A DNA stretch of 64,000 nucleotides from Tillandsia leiboldiana (Eukaryota; Streptophyta; Magnoliopsida; Poales; Bromeliaceae): NCBI GenBank assembly GCA_029204045.2, contig CM055077.1, positions 18,180,584 to 18,244,583 of the forward strand, written 5' to 3'. The notes below the pieces were generated by a model that was not told the DNA's origin, did no database searches, and was given only the letters and a program-made list of their open reading frames with translations. A program made the position numbers and the translations under genes. This document shows, in pieces, positions 44,662-57,628 of the stretch (its first letter is position 1; each line of letters starts with the position of its first letter).

Positions 44662-45607
44662 AATAATCTTCTTTTGAAATCTTTGCTTAGGATAGGTTTT
44701 GTATTTGTTTTTGTTTTGTTCATTATCTATGTTCATACATAGGACATTAATTGAGCATAATCATAATTGACTTTAATTGCATCTTTTCGCACATTTAGAA
44801 ATTTATTACGCTTTTGCCATCATAATATTTCACTGTTGCAATGATCATTTATGTTAATTAAATCATCTTCTAAAGTGATCAAGGGTCAATTTCACTCTCT
44901 CTATGATCTCTTGGTATAGTCATTATCTTATTTGACTGCTTAGTCGAGTATGAAATCGAGATCAATATTTGGTTGAATACTTTATATCTTAAATAATTGA
45001 TAGCCAATTGAGGGGGAGTCTTAGAAAAGGTAAAATGCTCAAAAGATGTGGAAAGAGTTACATCCCAATGAGGAGTGTGAAAACTACCACCACATGGAGG
45101 AAATAGCTACCACCTCGGTCGTCCGAGTATTGTGTGCAGCTACCACATGTATACCAAGCATGGTTGTTCAAATTTTTGATTAAGTAAATGCATGTTGAAA
45201 TATTTGACTCTGTCAAATTTCAAGGTTGGTATAAGGTGGTTTTTTTAAAGAAAGATGCTCAAAGAGCCACTCTCTTCAACAGATTGTCTAGATACATTAT
45301 CTATTATATTTGGGATTTCAAACATCTATTGATCTTTGTATTTCATCTTCTTTACTGAATTGATGAGTTGATAAAGGCATTACTCATAAGATCAAGTTAG
45401 ATGTAATTGAAGGTGTTCAACTTTAAGGGATTTAATTTTGTAAATTTTCGTTTCATTTTTGGATATTATTGATAGATTTGGCATAATCTAATTCTTGTTT
45501 GTATGAAACGATGATTTTTGTTTAAAGTTGATACACATTTGCGCTTACAATCTTTTTCTGGTTTTTCTTGAATTTCTCTGAAATTTTCTAAAGAAAAAGT
45601 TGGGGCC

Positions 45608-45774
45608 GATCCGGATCGGGCTAGATGATCCGGATCCCGAACGCAGGAATTCTTCTGCGGGCTGACGATCCGGATTGTATCTGCCGATCCGGATCCCGAA
45701 CGCAGTTTCTCACTGCGGGTAGCCGATCGGATCGCAGTTATGAACTGATCCGGATCGCGGCTAGGTTTTATAAA
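45608..45774 (+). promoter_or_regulatory. Internal palindrome array and TATA motif, copy A
   Basis: Six GATCCGGATC-type sites run from 45608 to 45756, one of them damaged (GATCGGATC). TATAAA follows at 45769-45774. See the cleaner copy at 58572-58739. Confidence 0.65.
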
Positions 45775-46308
45775 GAACGAAAGGGGTTTTGATTTCTTTA
45801 CTCCAATCTTTTGTTCCAAAGTTTCCAGAGCCTCTCTCTCTAGATTTCATCATTCCTGGAAGCTTTCAAACTCAAGTTCTTCAACTCCAAGTAAGTTTTA
45901 TTGATCAAAATCTCGGTTTTTCACCGTTTTTCTCTTTTCCTCCTCAAACGTGATGAATTTCTTGGATCAACTTTGTTTGTGGATGGTTTTTGATTAAATT
46001 TCTTTTGAAATAAGAACTCTGGGTAGATTAGTTTTGATTATATGCTAGGTATTCTTCTGATTAACGGATTTTTAGGCTTCGATTTCTAAAATTTCGGTTT
46101 AGGGCATATAATAAGGATTTTCGAAAATCATAGCAATTGATCTATTTTTAAAAGTCCTTTTGCAAACTAATTTGATTCTTAGCTTCTCTACATGATAATG
46201 ATTCTTTGGGTACAATTTTTCAATCTTTGAAAATTAACAATTTTTTCATGTGTTCTTGAGTTGGTTTTTCACAGGACAATTTCTCTAAACTTTAAAGCAC
46301 TAGAATCA

Positions 46309-47702
46309 ATGGCACTCTCTTGGTTAATCCTTCTCCGTGGTCTCAATGGTACACACTCGCCCAACAAATAAACTAAAGAGAGCCAAGAACCTCCAACAAA
46401 AAGGGAGAATTTGTCGAGGTCAGTGACACAGAGGTAGGACTGTCATGAGGTTGACTGGGCGGCATTGACGGGATGATGATGACTCAATGTATGAACAAGA
46501 ACCGTCTGATGATTCAAGGAGAAAGGCGTCTGTTAAATCAAAGAAAGGCAACTAAGGAACAGGAAAAGCATCAATGGCAGCACCAACACTCTCATGAAAA
46601 GAAAGAGAATAACTAGACGCTGTGGGCTACGACAGGACATTAATATTGACACGCCGATAGCTCCTGACTCCCCACATCGCTTGGAAGAAGTATTCGTTAA
46701 ACCTGATCGTCTTCGAGCCTTTGCACATCGCGAATGCATTGGTGAAAGGCATGTTAACATTGAGGCTCTGCAAGGTCACTCCCCTGAGTTTGGTCTTCTG
46801 ATTGAACAAGCAACCTATTCAAGTATGTCGTTTCCCAGAAACCTTGGCTACTGTTTGCATCATGTGAGGACCTTCTATACTAATGCACGGCATCTTCGAG
46901 AGTTGAGAACGGTCCTATGGAGTTCTACACGAATATCCAAGGCACAAGGTTTAAGATTACTCCACAATTGATTGGCGAGGTTTTGGGAATGGAAGCCAGC
47001 AAGAAAGGAGTTCACTACTTGAAGGGGTAATTTTGACAAACACTGTATGGCGAAAAGTTATAGAGGGAATTTGTCTCGAGGGAACACAATCAACGAAAAA
47101 TCTGTTCGATCTAAAGAACTTCGTCTTGAATATCGCTTTCTTAAACTTCATCACATGTTACAATATACTTCCAAATATGCAGACAAAGGTTGTGAGATGG
47201 GACCGGTTGTTGTTTTTGTATCTCATGGAATCCTCAGAGGCAACGGCATTGATATCAACATTCCGTACATTATCTGGAATAGAATGACGCGATATGTTGA
47301 GCATCCTCATCCACTGAGAGAATTCCATTTCCCTTGATTATAATGAGGATTTTAAAGAAATTTCAGGTTGACATTACTTCAACAACTTATCATCAATGTC
47401 TGAGCATGATAGATGAGTCTACCATTGTCAAATCCCTCCATAAGTTGCCGCATGTCACTCCAGTTCCTGCATCTGGAACGAAGCACAGTACAAGCACTGC
47501 CGCATACCATCTCGACAAGCACCGGCACAGATGATGAGCATCAATAACATCGATTATTCAGGGAACAACAGCGACTATCTGTTAAGCAAGAACAAGTTTT
47601 GAAGGAACAACAAAGAATTACCAATGAGCTTGAGATTACCACGGCAGCTCACATACCATAACGAAGAAGATCAATTCAATGGATGCGAAAGATACTCTCT
47701 AA
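46309..47702 (+). pseudogene. Sirevirus envelope-like ORF, copy A, frameshifted
   Basis: Equivalent of the intact 468-codon ORF at 59274-60680. At least a dozen single-base indels break it (for example near 46335, 46405, 46470, 46555, 46590, 46825 and 47030). The position after pol and the plant-transposon-protein-like middle domain are unchanged. Errors near the assembly gap are more likely than real decay, because copy B is open throughout. Confidence 0.8.
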
Positions 47703-48529
47703 GATGGGTTGCACAAGCTCTGAAGACTCAGATTCTGACAACTGATTACTTTTGACTCATTTTTTCCTTTTGTGGGCAGGATTACGATTTTAGATTTAGC
47801 TTATACTTACTTTACTTAGTTCTCAGTTTTACGTTTTATTGAACTTTATCACTCTCCCTAACATTTCGTAGTCTTACTACATTTTGGCTTTGTTTGTGAC
47901 AAAAGGGGGAGAGAGTTAGAGAGAACTTTGACAATGAATGATGTAATATCAGGTAATTATGATCTCTACAATGAATGATGTGAACATCAGGTAAGGGAAC
48001 TTGAACAATGATTGTGAAAATCTTTCTGATGAAGATTTTATACATCAAGGTAGTATCCTCTCAACAACTTCAACTTTGGTTTTTCATCTTGTGATTGTTT
48101 GCATGCTCGACTAACTATTCGACTAACTATTTGGGCATGTAATATAACTAACAATTTGATGTTGGACTAACATTGTGTGACATTTGGTTTTTGAATGCAT
48201 AGAAGATATGTTGGTTTTTGACTATGATTCTCTTACATATCTGAATTCTCAAATGTCATGATGATGTAGATAACTCTATCTCTGTACTAGTGTTTTTGTA
48301 TGCTAAATATTCTTGAGGTATCTAACGATCTCTTTTTGTCAAGAATGATTTCTTTGTGCAGAGAGTACAGATGTCTAAGTCTAGAGTCTGTTTTAGGAGT
48401 TTATCTCATGTTTTTAAATTTTTGGATCTCCATTGTAAATTTTTGTTGTATGGTGATAGCAACAAAAATATCTTTTTGAATTTTCTTTAGTGGATCTGTG
48501 TTTTGTCACGAAACCGCAAAGGGGGAGAT

Positions 48530-49940
48530 TGTTACACGGATTTGAGTTGGCGTAGTTTCGTGAAAGTCTCAAGTCTTGAAGATTGAAGGTGAAGAAAGTT
48601 GGATCATTCATTTAACTCAATCTCAAGAAAGAAGAATTCAAAAGGATCAGGTATGTTTAACTAAAGATTTTGGTGTGATCCGAATACTTCTTGTAGTGTA
48701 GAAACACTTGGAAGAATCTTTCATTGCATAAAAATCAAAAACTGGACTTGGGACATGTTCAGGATCCGGATCAGGTTGTTTCCGATCGGATCCGAAGGTG
48801 GTTCGTTCATACACACATCAGTTCATCCGGATCGTAGCCTCTCTTGATCCGGATCCCGACACTTATTTTACCATCTTCCTTGAACGATCCGGATCAGGCT
48901 TCGCAATCCGGATCCCGAACGTTGATGTTTGGTGAACTGTATGAACGATCTGGATCAAGCACTTCGATCCGGATCCCGAACCTTCGTTTTTCTGGAATGG
49001 CTGACTCGTACGACGATCCGGATCACAGCTAATCCTTCCGGATCGCCGTCCGTAAAATTTCCAGAAATGTTAGGTTTTTGATTCTTATCTCCTTCCTAGG
49101 GTTTCTAACCTATAAATAGACCCTATGACTTTCTTTTAGTTAATCCAAAAAGAGGCCGAAAAAACTATAGCCGTCATTTTCATATATCATCTTTTACGGC
49201 TCTAGATCCACATATAGAGAAGAAAGGAAATCATTAGAGAATACTCTATGTTTCTTCATCTATATTGATTAGTTTGATTCTAGGTTTCATACTCACATCT
49301 TGAGTTGAATCAAACTAATGAATACTTAGATGGTATTTCCGATCTATCTTTGATCTAAGTATTCGGCGGATCATCACCACCCAAAACAACGATTACCCCA
49401 AAAATCGGCGCGTGGATTCGCGTGTCCTTGTGGATTCAAGGTTCAACCGCTCTCGTGGATTCGGAGCGAGGCACGTTCGTGGATTCGAAGGGTGCTATTG
49501 GGTGAAGACCGTGGATTCGGTATCGACGTCGTGGATTCGACGTTGGACCGACGTGGATTCGGCGTTGGGCGCAGATCGTGGATTCGAGAAGCGTCGCGGA
49601 GCGAGCGGAGAAGATCCTCTAGGAGCGTATGGAAAGGTTGAGTCGTAAGTGTGTACGGTAAATCACCTTGTACGTGTTTTAATTCTAGTGGATTTCTGCC
49701 GTGTTAATCGGTCCCGAAAATGCGTGTTTTTTACTTTCCGCATCCGTTTTATTGTTTTGGTTTGATGGGAGTTTTTTGGAGTTTTCAGCGTAAAATCTTG
49801 CGTATTTATTTTTGATTTCCGCTTGTGGTTTTTATCGCAACGATTTTTTGAGTGTTTATGCGTTTACACCACCTATTCAATAGCCACCCCATCTAGTGTT
49901 TTTTCCCCTATTTAGATCCGTATTAACATATAACCCAACA
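48530..49940 (+). repeat. Sirevirus 3' LTR, copy A
   Basis: It follows the tract AAAGGGGGAGAT and starts TGTTACACGG, ends CCCAACA. It is longer than 1357 bp through small insertions and garbled stretches (for example 49720-49800). It shares the T of GATCTGG (near 48950) with the 3' LTR of copy B and not with either 5' LTR. Stem-loop array from 49408. Confidence 0.9.
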
Positions 49941-50598
49941 GGTTTCTCCCCCCTTGACCCGAATTGGGTTTTCTTGATTTTTCCTCTATAAATATGGCCT
50001 TTTGTGGCTAGCCATTTTGGTACTTTTTGGAGAATTTTTCCTTGGGGCCCTCCTTCGACAGAGAAAAATTTCATCAAGTTCTTCTAACACTTCTAGGAGT
50101 TTTGGAGGATTTTTGGAGATCAGTTTCATTATTTGTTTTCGTTCTCGACTACCGCGAGCTTCGACGTTCCTTCCGATTGCGGTTTTATTCATCGACGTTC
50201 GTCCGCGGACGGCCTCAGAGCTAATCCCGCTTGGAAATATTTTTGCGGATTTTTTGTTCTAGATCTCATGACGAGTAGCCTTCGACTTTTGTTATTTATT
50301 TTCCTCCGTTTGAGTTTTTATGGGAGTTCTCGTAGCAGAATTTTAGACTCCATTTTTTGTGCCTGTGATTTTGTATTGGCGGCGGGGGAGTTTTTTATGC
50401 TTTTTGCCTCAGCCGTTTGTTGGCGGAATTGGACGTTTAAGGACTCGATCTCCATCTAGACTTCGAGAGGAACGGCACGCAAAGTCCGTACCTTTCTTGG
50501 ATTTTTTGAGAGGCCTTTCGTAGGTGAACTTTTCCTGTCTGTTGGAGTTGTATGACAAGGTTTTGGTGCTGGAATCTATATTTGAACTCATCGCGACT
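49941..50598 (+). repeat. Right part of the third LTR family, copy A
   Basis: It starts with the target duplication GGTTT, has a TATA box (TATAAATA, 49987-49994) and matches 62871-63495 with many indels. Confidence 0.8.
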
Positions 50599-50698
50599 NN
50601 NNNNNNNNNNNNNNNNNNNNNNNNNNNNNNNNNNNNNNNNNNNNNNNNNNNNNNNNNNNNNNNNNNNNNNNNNNNNNNNNNNNNNNNNNNNNNNNNNN
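50599..50698. other. Assembly gap (100 N)
   Basis: Exactly 100 N. Sequence before it corresponds to 63495, and sequence after it corresponds to 37711. The two sides overlap by about 12.8 kb, as at the first gap. Confidence 0.97.
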
Positions 50699-51148
50699 CC
50701 AAAACGGACTCAGCACACGAAAAAGTCAAACTCGACTATTTTCCGGGCTAAACGGGCCTACAGGCCCATTTTGAAGCAGCCTTCCACAGCCCATGAGGTG
50801 CACCGGGACCAGCGAGCTCTAGAAGAGACACTGGCAGCGTGCCATTGGCCGGGCCGCGCCATCGCGCGCGATCAACCCACGGCGGCCACGTGGCAGCGCC
50901 CCATTGTCGGGCGCGGACCCTGTAGACCCGACGTGCGCACGCCGCAGTGCACCCCGCCGTGCTCCCCCATGCCACGTGGCGCCCACCCGATTGGAGGTCG
51001 CCATCCCCGCGCGGACGCTAGGGCCTCAACAGAGCGAGGCTTGGGTCGCGTGGCGCAATCCTACGCATTCGGAGCGCTAGCGCGAGGCGGGGTGGATGGC
51101 CGCTTCCCCCGGCGCGGTACCTTGGCGGGAAATCCGGGCACCCGGTTT
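50699..51148 (+). repeat. Left part of the third LTR family, copy B
   Basis: Indel-rich duplicate of 37711-38165, ending in GGTTT (51144-51148), the target duplication of the Sirevirus. Confidence 0.8.
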
Positions 51149-52490
51149 TTTACGGAATTTGAGTTGGCGTAGTTTCGTGAAAGTCTCAAGTCTGAAGATT
51201 GAAGGTGAAGAAAGTTGGATCATTTAACTCAATCTCAAGAAAGAAGAATTCAAAAGGATCAGGTATGTTTAACTAAAGATTTTGTGTGATCCGAATACTT
51301 CTTGTAGTGTAGAAACACTTGGAAGAATCTTTCATTGCATAAAAATCAAAAACTGGACTTGGGACATGTTCAGGATCCGGATCAGGTTGTTCGATCCGGA
51401 TCCCGAAGGTGGTTCGTTCATACATCGTTCAATCCGGATCGTAGCCTCTTGATCCGGATCCCGAACACTTGAGTTTACCATCTTCCTTGAACGATCCGGA
51501 TCTTGCTTCGCAATCCGGATCCCGAACGTTGATGTTTGGTGAACTGTATGAACGATCCGGATCAGCACTTCGATCCGGATCCCGAACCTTCGTTTTTCTG
51601 GAATTGGCTGACTCGTTATGACGATCCGGATCACAGTTATCCGATCCGGATCGCCGTCCGTAAAATTCCAGAAATGGTAGGTTTTTTGATTCTTATCTCC
51701 TTCCTAGGGTTTCTAACCTATAAATAGACCCTATGACTCTTCTTTCTAGGGTTAATCCACAAAGCCGAAATATAGCCGTCATTTTCATATCATCTTATAC
51801 GGCTCTAGATCCACATATAGAGAAGAAAGGAAATCATTAGAGAATACTCTATGTTTCTTCATCTATATTGATTAGTTTGATTCTAGGTTTTCATACTCAC
51901 ATCTTGAGTTGAATCAAACTAATGAATACTTAGATGGTATTTCCGATCTATCTTTGATCTAAGTATTCGGCGGATCATCACCACCCAAAAACAACGATTT
52001 ACCCCAAAAATCGGCGCGTGGATTCGCGTGTCCTTGTGGATTCAAGGTTCAACGCTCTCGTGGATTCGGAGCGAGGCACGTTCGTGGATTCGAAGGGTGC
52101 TATTGGGTGAAGACCGTGGATTCGGTCGACGTCGTGGATTCGACGTTGGACGCCGTGGATTCGGCGTTGGGCGCAGATCGTGGATTCGAGAAGCGTCGCG
52201 GAGCGAGCGGAGAAGATCCTCTAGGAGCGTATGGAAAGGGTTGAGTCGTAAGTGTGTACGGTAAATCACCTTGTACGTGTTTTAATTCTAGTGGATTTCT
52301 GCCGTGTTATCGGTCCCGTGGTTTTTTACTCCGGTGATGGAGTTTTCCACGTAAAAATCTTGCGTATTATTTTTTTCCCGCATTGGGTTTTTATCGCAAC
52401 GATTTTTGAGTGTTTATATACGTTTACACCTATTCACCCCCCTCTAGGTGTTTTTTCCCCTATTTAGATCCGTATTATATACGACCAACA
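51149..52490 (+). repeat. Sirevirus 5' LTR, copy B
   Basis: The terminal TG has lost its G (TTTACGG). It ends CCAACA. It carries C at the site that is T in both 3' LTRs (GATCCGG near 51555). Stem-loop array from 52014. Confidence 0.88.
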
Positions 52491-52492
52491 AG

Positions 52493-52504
52493 TGGTATCA
52501 GAGC
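52493..52504 (+). other. Primer binding site, Sirevirus copy B
   Basis: TGGTATCAGAGC, complementary to the 3' end of initiator tRNA-Met, two bases after the LTR end. Confidence 0.92.
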
Positions 52505-52524
52505 GGGAATAGGGTTGTGAAACA

Positions 52525-54546
52525 ATGGTTGAAGGTGGAAACATCAACCGACCCCCTTTCTTCGATGGAACAAATTATGCGTACTGGAAAGTACGGATGA
52601 AAGCCTTTTTAATCTTCCATCGACGAAAGGGTGTGGCATCAATTGAATCAGGATGGACTAATCCAACTGAATTATTGTGATGTTCGCACCTTAAAACCTA
52701 GGTCGAAATGGACCAAGGAAGAGTTTGATTCATCTTCTTACAATGGCAAGGGAATTAATGCTATTTTTAATGCCTTATCTCAAACTGAATTCTCGCGTCT
52801 CGGCATGTGAGACTGCGAAAGAAATCTGGGATGTTCTTCAGGTTACACATGAGGGACTAACCTCGTGAGATTCAGAAACTGCAATGCTTACGAGCAAGTT
52901 TGACTCTATCTTAATGGCAGAAAATGAATCTTTCACGGACTACTATACACGATTGCAAGACATCGTAAACTCATGTGCTAATCTGGGAGAGAAGATTCCA
53001 GAATTTAAGATTGTAAGAAAAATCTTAAGAACTCTTCCTGAACGATTTCGCCCAAAGGTTACTGCCATTGAAACTATTAAACACCCGGACGAAATACGTG
53101 TAGAAGAATTAGTTGGTTCATTACAAACTTATGAAATGACTTTTAATACTAACAATTCTTCTGGAAAAGCATCCACTTCTAAGTCTTCAGGTTATGCGTT
53201 GAAAACACTAAGGAAGAAGACGCGGATACATCCTCCTCAGACGATGACGAGAACCTTTCTATGGAGGAATTTGAGAAGCAGCTCGCTCTCTTGACAAGGA
53301 AGTTTCGCCGCAACTTTCGAAGGGGTAATTCAAGCAAATCTCCATCCTTCGGAAAGTCGAACAAAGGCAAGGGTACTTCAAGTTACAAGTCAAGAAAGCA
53401 AGAGAACTTCTCAAAGGATAAGAAAAGTTCAGAAGGACAACTGCAATGCTTCAAATGTCGAGGCTACGGCCACATTGCAACGGAGTGTCCTAACAAGTAT
53501 CCGGCAAAGAAGAAGGCGATGCAAGTCGTCACTTGGGATGACAACTCAACGTCAAATGAGTCGTCTTCGAGTGATGAAGAAAAGAGCTCCACCGCATTCC
53601 ACGCGTCCGTATCTTCACCCTTCATGTGCTTTATGGCAAGTACATCTGAGTCGTTGTCCACTCCACTGTTGAAAAGAACGCAACGGACAACGAATCGGAT
53701 GATTCGGAAGGTGAAGATTTTGCTCTAGCCTACCACAGACTTTTGAGGGACTCAAAGAAAGTGGCTAAGCCAAACAAGAGTTGAGAGGGAGAGTGCATGA
53801 TCTCGAAGAAGAAGCAAAAGAGCGACTTCTCTCTCAAACGCTCTTGAAGTGGAAAGGGAAAACCTGATAAAGGCAAATGCTTCCCTTCAAGAGTCCAATG
53901 AGCAACTTGAGAAGGAACATACAAATCTGGTGGATAACGCGAATCACTTCTCAAAGCTCTACAACGAGGCTCGACAGAATAACCGGAAATGACAAAGACC
54001 ATTTTCCACCTCAAGAATGACTTACAACGATTCTCTTCAGGAAGGAGTAAGTTGGATAGACTTCTTGGTCTTGGTCAATCAAATAGGTTCGGCCTCGGAT
54101 ACACTCAAACTGGAAACAGTCCAAGTTCGAGTGAGACAGTTTTGTGCCTCAGTCGGTATCTCCTCCTCCGACACCGGAATTCAAGACAAACAACGACAAC
54201 AAACCTACTTCATCCTCTTTGGGATCGTCAAGATCTAAGGTATGTTTTCGTTGTGGTGTGTTTCAGGGCACATAAGAAGATATTGCAAGACGGGAGTCGA
54301 ACGCTCATCTCAAAGACCTCTTGCAACAACTACCAAAATGGCTCCTCCCCCGAAAATCAAAGCAAAACTTTTCAAATGAAAAGAGACTTGGTAGTTCATC
54401 GCGCAAGACGATCTCATCAAGGAACAACAATCGCTATAACAAGACGCCTTCACCTAGGCATATAACTTCTCGACCATTACCGACGCACTCCAAAAGGGTT
54501 GGGTGCGCAAAGGTGAAATTTCCCTTGTCTTGTTTCCAATGTTTCC
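52525..54546 (+). pseudogene. gag: Sirevirus Gag, copy B, many frameshifts
   Basis: Same Gag as 39556 onwards, but broken by repeated single-base indels (near 52612, 52640, 52675, 52790, 52855, 53207, 53660, 53785, 53985, 54140, 54260 and 54345). The open pieces 52884-53294 and 53261-53728 hold the end of the capsid region and the first knuckle (CFKCRGYGHIATEC). At the position where copy A loses its frame (40055) this copy has the extra A and stays open. Proximity to the N gap suggests consensus error. Confidence 0.8.
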
Positions 54547-54927
54547 TTGCATGCATATGATAGTTCGTCTTGGTATCTGGATAGCGGGTGTTCCCGTCAC
54601 ATGACCGGTGACAAAAATAGTTTTCAAAATCTTGAGAAAATCTCCGGAGGACACGTTGTTTTCGGAGACGGTCGATCTTCCAAAATTGTTGGAAAAGGGA
54701 CGGTAGCTATTCCAGATGGCCCGATTTTGAAAAACGTCTTATTTGTTGATGGCCTTAAAACTAACCTCATAAGCATAAGTCAACTTTGCGACAATGGTTT
54801 TTCAGTTAACTTTTCATCTGTTGAATGCGTTGTAACTGATAAGAACCATGTCTTCTTTTTAAAAGGGGTTAGATCTGAAAACATTGTTATGTTGTTCCTA
54901 ATAAATTTTCTGAAAATTGTAACTTAG
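54547..54927 (+). CDS. pol: Sirevirus protease region (partial frame)
   Basis: A retropepsin-type aspartic protease, which cuts the Gag-Pol polyprotein inside the particle. The catalytic triplet DSG is at residues 12-14 of this frame, in the copia form DSGCSRHMTG. The later motif GKG...ILKNVLFV and the 'TNLISISQL' strand follow. There is no true start here: the domain is part of a longer Gag-Pol frame. The frame fails near 54880, where copy A has two more A's; neither copy alone is in frame there. Confidence is high for identity and low for these borders. Confidence 0.8.
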   Translation: MHAYDSSSWYLDSGCSRHMTGDKNSFQNLEKISGGHVVFGDGRSSKIVGKGTVAIPDGPILKNVLFVDGLKTNLISISQLCDNGFSVNFSSVECVVTDKNHVFFLKGVRSENIVMLFLINFLKIVT

Positions 54928-54932
54928 CCGCT

Positions 54933-56297
54933 TTGAATAATGAAACTCTTTGGCATGAAAGGCTAGGTCACTTAAACTTTAAGGAACTTACTAGAATTTC
55001 AAACAAGGACGTGGTCAAGGGGGTTCCAAAGCTTTTATTTAAACAAAACGTTGTGTGTGGTGGTTGCCAAAAGGGAAAACAGTCTAGGACTGCACACAAG
55101 AACTTGAACCACGTTGGTACAAAACGGCCCTTGGAACTTTTGCACATGGACTTAATGGGGCCGACCCGTCAACCATCTTTGGGAGGTAAATGGTACATTT
55201 TCTTATTGGTTGATGATTTCTCTAGGTTTTCTTGGGTAGCATTTTTAAAAGAGAAAGCTGATACGTTTGACTCTTTTCATGAGATTTGCCATCGTATTAT
55301 GATTGAAAAGAATGAAAAGATCATTCGTGTTAGAAGTGATAGAGGTGGAGAATTCATAAATTCAAAATTCATTGATTTTTGCACTTCAAATGGGATTAAA
55401 CATGAATTCTCGGCACCCTATACACCTCAGCAGAATGGTGTTGTTGAGCGCAAGAACAGGGTTGTTCAAGAGATGGCGCGTGTGATGCTTCATAGCCGGA
55501 ATTTACCGCTACATTTTTGGGCTGAAGCTGTGAACACCGCTGTCTATGTCATTAATAGAGTTTACTTGCGCCCAGGAACTTTAAATACACCATATGAGCT
55601 GTGGTTTAGTAGAAAACCCAATATCAAATATTTTCGTGTCTTCGGGAGTCGATGTTACATTTTACGTGACCGTGAAAATCTTGGAAAGTTCGACTCTCGA
55701 AGTGATGAAGGGATCTTTTTGGGTTATTCTACGAATAGCAGAGCATATCGAGTATTTAACATTGAATCTAAGACGATCGTAGAATCTATAAATGTTAAAG
55801 TAGATGAAGCTTTTCACTTTGAAACTGGAAAATCTACCCTCGATATCTCTCTAGATGATGATTCTCCTGCTAGTGCATCTTCTCATAATAATACTTCCAA
55901 TATTAATGATGCATCTAATGGTTCTTCTAGTTTATCTGATGTGCAGGAATCATCTCATATATCTCCGAGTACTCCGTTTCAACAAACGTTACGAATCTCC
56001 AAGGATCATCCGGAATCGAATATTATTGGAGATCCACAAGAAGGAGTCAGAACTCGGAGGCAGTTGGTTTGTGGATTCGCTTGCTACGTATCTTTAATCG
56101 AACCAAAGAACATAGATGAAGCTCTTCAGGATGACTACTGGATTAAAGCAATGCAGGAAGAGCTCCATCAATTTGAGCGAAACAAAGTCTGGGAATTAAC
56201 GAAGCCTCCAAAGCAACACAATGTGATAGGTACCAAATGGATCTTCAAGAACAAGAAAATGAGGATGGTACTATCATCAGGAACAAGGCACGATTAG
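54933..56297 (+). CDS. pol: Sirevirus integrase and start of reverse transcriptase
   Basis: Inserts the cDNA into the genome. The gag-pre-integrase zinc finger has HERLGH and CGGC (His 8, His 13, Cys 42, Cys 45). The catalytic core has Asp 73 (HMDLMGP), Asp 136 (RSDRGGEF) and Glu 172 (NGVVERKN), a D-62-D-35-E arrangement normal for retroviral-type integrases. A Ser/Asn-rich linker (residues about 305-345) leads to the copia RT start ([14 protein letters not shown] ... [10 protein letters not shown]), after which the frame ends at a shift shared with copy A. The first Met is only a frame start: the protein is part of the polyprotein. Confidence 0.9.
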   Translation: MNNETLWHERLGHLNFKELTRISNKDVVKGVPKLLFKQNVVCGGCQKGKQSRTAHKNLNHVGTKRPLELLHMDLMGPTRQPSLGGKWYIFLLVDDFSRFSWVAFLKEKADTFDSFHEICHRIMIEKNEKIIRVRSDRGGEFINSKFIDFCTSNGIKHEFSAPYTPQQNGVVERKNRVVQEMARVMLHSRNLPLHFWAEAVNTAVYVINRVYLRPGTLNTPYELWFSRKPNIKYFRVFGSRCYILRDRENLGKFDSRSDEGIFLGYSTNSRAYRVFNIESKTIVESINVKVDEAFHFETGKSTLDISLDDDSPASASSHNNTSNINDASNGSSSLSDVQESSHISPSTPFQQTLRISKDHPESNIIGDPQEGVRTRRQLVCGFACYVSLIEPKNIDEALQDDYWIKAMQEELHQFERNKVWELTKPPKQHNVIGTKWIFKNKKMRMVLSSGTRHD

Positions 56298-57628
56298 TTG
56301 CTCAAGGCTACTCTCAAGTAGAAGGTATAGACTTTGATGAAACCTTCGCCCCTGTAGCTAGACTCGAGTCCATTCGTATACTATTCGCTATTGCTTGTCA
56401 TTTTAAAATTAAATTATTTCAAATGGACGTTAAGAGCGCATTTCTAAATGGGTTTTTAAATGAGGAAGTTTATGTGGCTCAACCGAAAGGTTTTGTAGAT
56501 CATAAACAACCTAACCATGTTTTTCGTTTGAAAAAGGCTCTTTACGGTCTGAAACAAGCACCGCGAGCATGGTACGAAAGGTTAACAAAGCACCTTTTGG
56601 AGAAGGGCTATACTCGAGGGGGAGCTGATAGGACTCTCTTTGTGAAGCATTATCAAAGCAATTTCATTGTAGCACAAATCTATGTCGATGACATTGTATT
56701 TGGCGCAACAAGAGATAATGATGCTTCTAAATTCGCGGAGACCATGGAAAGCGAATTTGAGATGTCCATGATGGGCGAATTGACTTATTTCCTTGGATTG
56801 CAAATTAAACAAAATGATGAAGGTATTCACTTGAGTCAATCCAAGTATGCAATGGAGTTGGTCAAAAAGTTTGATCTAGAAAATTGTAAAGATTTTCCGA
56901 CTCCAATGGGAACTAGCCACAAGGGACTTGGAAGTGATTCACATAGTGAGAATGTAGACGAGAAACTGTATCGAAGTATGATTGGAAGTCTACTTTACCT
57001 CACGGCTAGTCGCCCGGATATATCTTTTGGTATTGGGATTTGCGCGAGATATCAATCAGCACCAAAGGAGGTTCACCTGAAAGCGGTGAAAAGGATCATC
57101 CGGTATATCAAAGGATCAATTAATTTCGGAATTTGGTATCCTATGGGAACAAGTTTGGATATTGTTGGATACTCAGATGCCGATTGGGCAGGATCAGTGG
57201 ATGATCGGAAAAGCACGAGTGGTGCATGCTTCTATCTTGGCCATTGCCTTGTTGCATGGCACAGTAAAAAGAAGAACTGCATAGCACTCTCGACTGCCGA
57301 AGCGGAATACATTTCAGCTGGAAGTTGCTCAACTCAACTCATTTGGATGAAAAGCGTATTGAGCGACTTCCGCATTTCAGCATCTTCGGTAACAATACTT
57401 TGTGACAACACTAGTGTTATTAACATTTCTAAAAACCCTGTGTTGCACTCTAGAACAAAACATATTGAACTTAGATATCATTTTCTTAGAGAGCTAGTTG
57501 AATCAAATACTCTTCAACTTTCATATATTTCAACTGAGGATCAATTAGCTGACATTCTAACAAAACCTTTGGATCAAAAACGTTTTATTCATTTACGAAA
57601 AGCAATTGGGATGCTTTCCTTGAAATAA
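56237..57628 (+). CDS. pol: Sirevirus reverse transcriptase and RNase H
   Basis: 463 codons open to the natural pol stop. RT copies the genomic RNA into cDNA; RNase H removes the RNA strand. RT motifs: [44 protein letters not shown] and the catalytic YVDD at residues 149-152. The copia RNase H has Asp 314 or 316 (SDADW), Glu 355/357 (STAEAEY) and Asp 390 (LCDN), and ends with the usual DILTKPLD. It overlaps the preceding frame by 61 bases through a shift near 56260 in an A-run. The same shift is in copy A, so it is real or a systematic base-calling error. Confidence 0.92.
   Translation: MDLQEQENEDGTIIRNKARLVAQGYSQVEGIDFDETFAPVARLESIRILFAIACHFKIKLFQMDVKSAFLNGFLNEEVYVAQPKGFVDHKQPNHVFRLKKALYGLKQAPRAWYERLTKHLLEKGYTRGGADRTLFVKHYQSNFIVAQIYVDDIVFGATRDNDASKFAETMESEFEMSMMGELTYFLGLQIKQNDEGIHLSQSKYAMELVKKFDLENCKDFPTPMGTSHKGLGSDSHSENVDEKLYRSMIGSLLYLTASRPDISFGIGICARYQSAPKEVHLKAVKRIIRYIKGSINFGIWYPMGTSLDIVGYSDADWAGSVDDRKSTSGACFYLGHCLVAWHSKKKNCIALSTAEAEYISAGSCSTQLIWMKSVLSDFRISASSVTILCDNTSVINISKNPVLHSRTKHIELRYHFLRELVESNTLQLSYISTEDQLADILTKPLDQKRFIHLRKAIGMLSLK

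Larger units (their letters stand above)
38166..49940 (+). mobile_element. Ty1/copia Sirevirus, copy A
   Basis: The order is 5' LTR 38166-39522, primer site, gag, protease, integrase, RT, RNase H, envelope-like ORF and 3' LTR 48530-49940. GGTTT flanks both sides (38161-38165 and 49941-49945). The domain order and the extra ORF after pol define a Sirevirus. The first half is clean; from about 41780 single-base indels become frequent and increase towards the N gap. Gene-free stretches: 44662-45607 (polypurine-like tract at 45010) and 47703-48529 (second tract near 47902). Confidence 0.93.
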
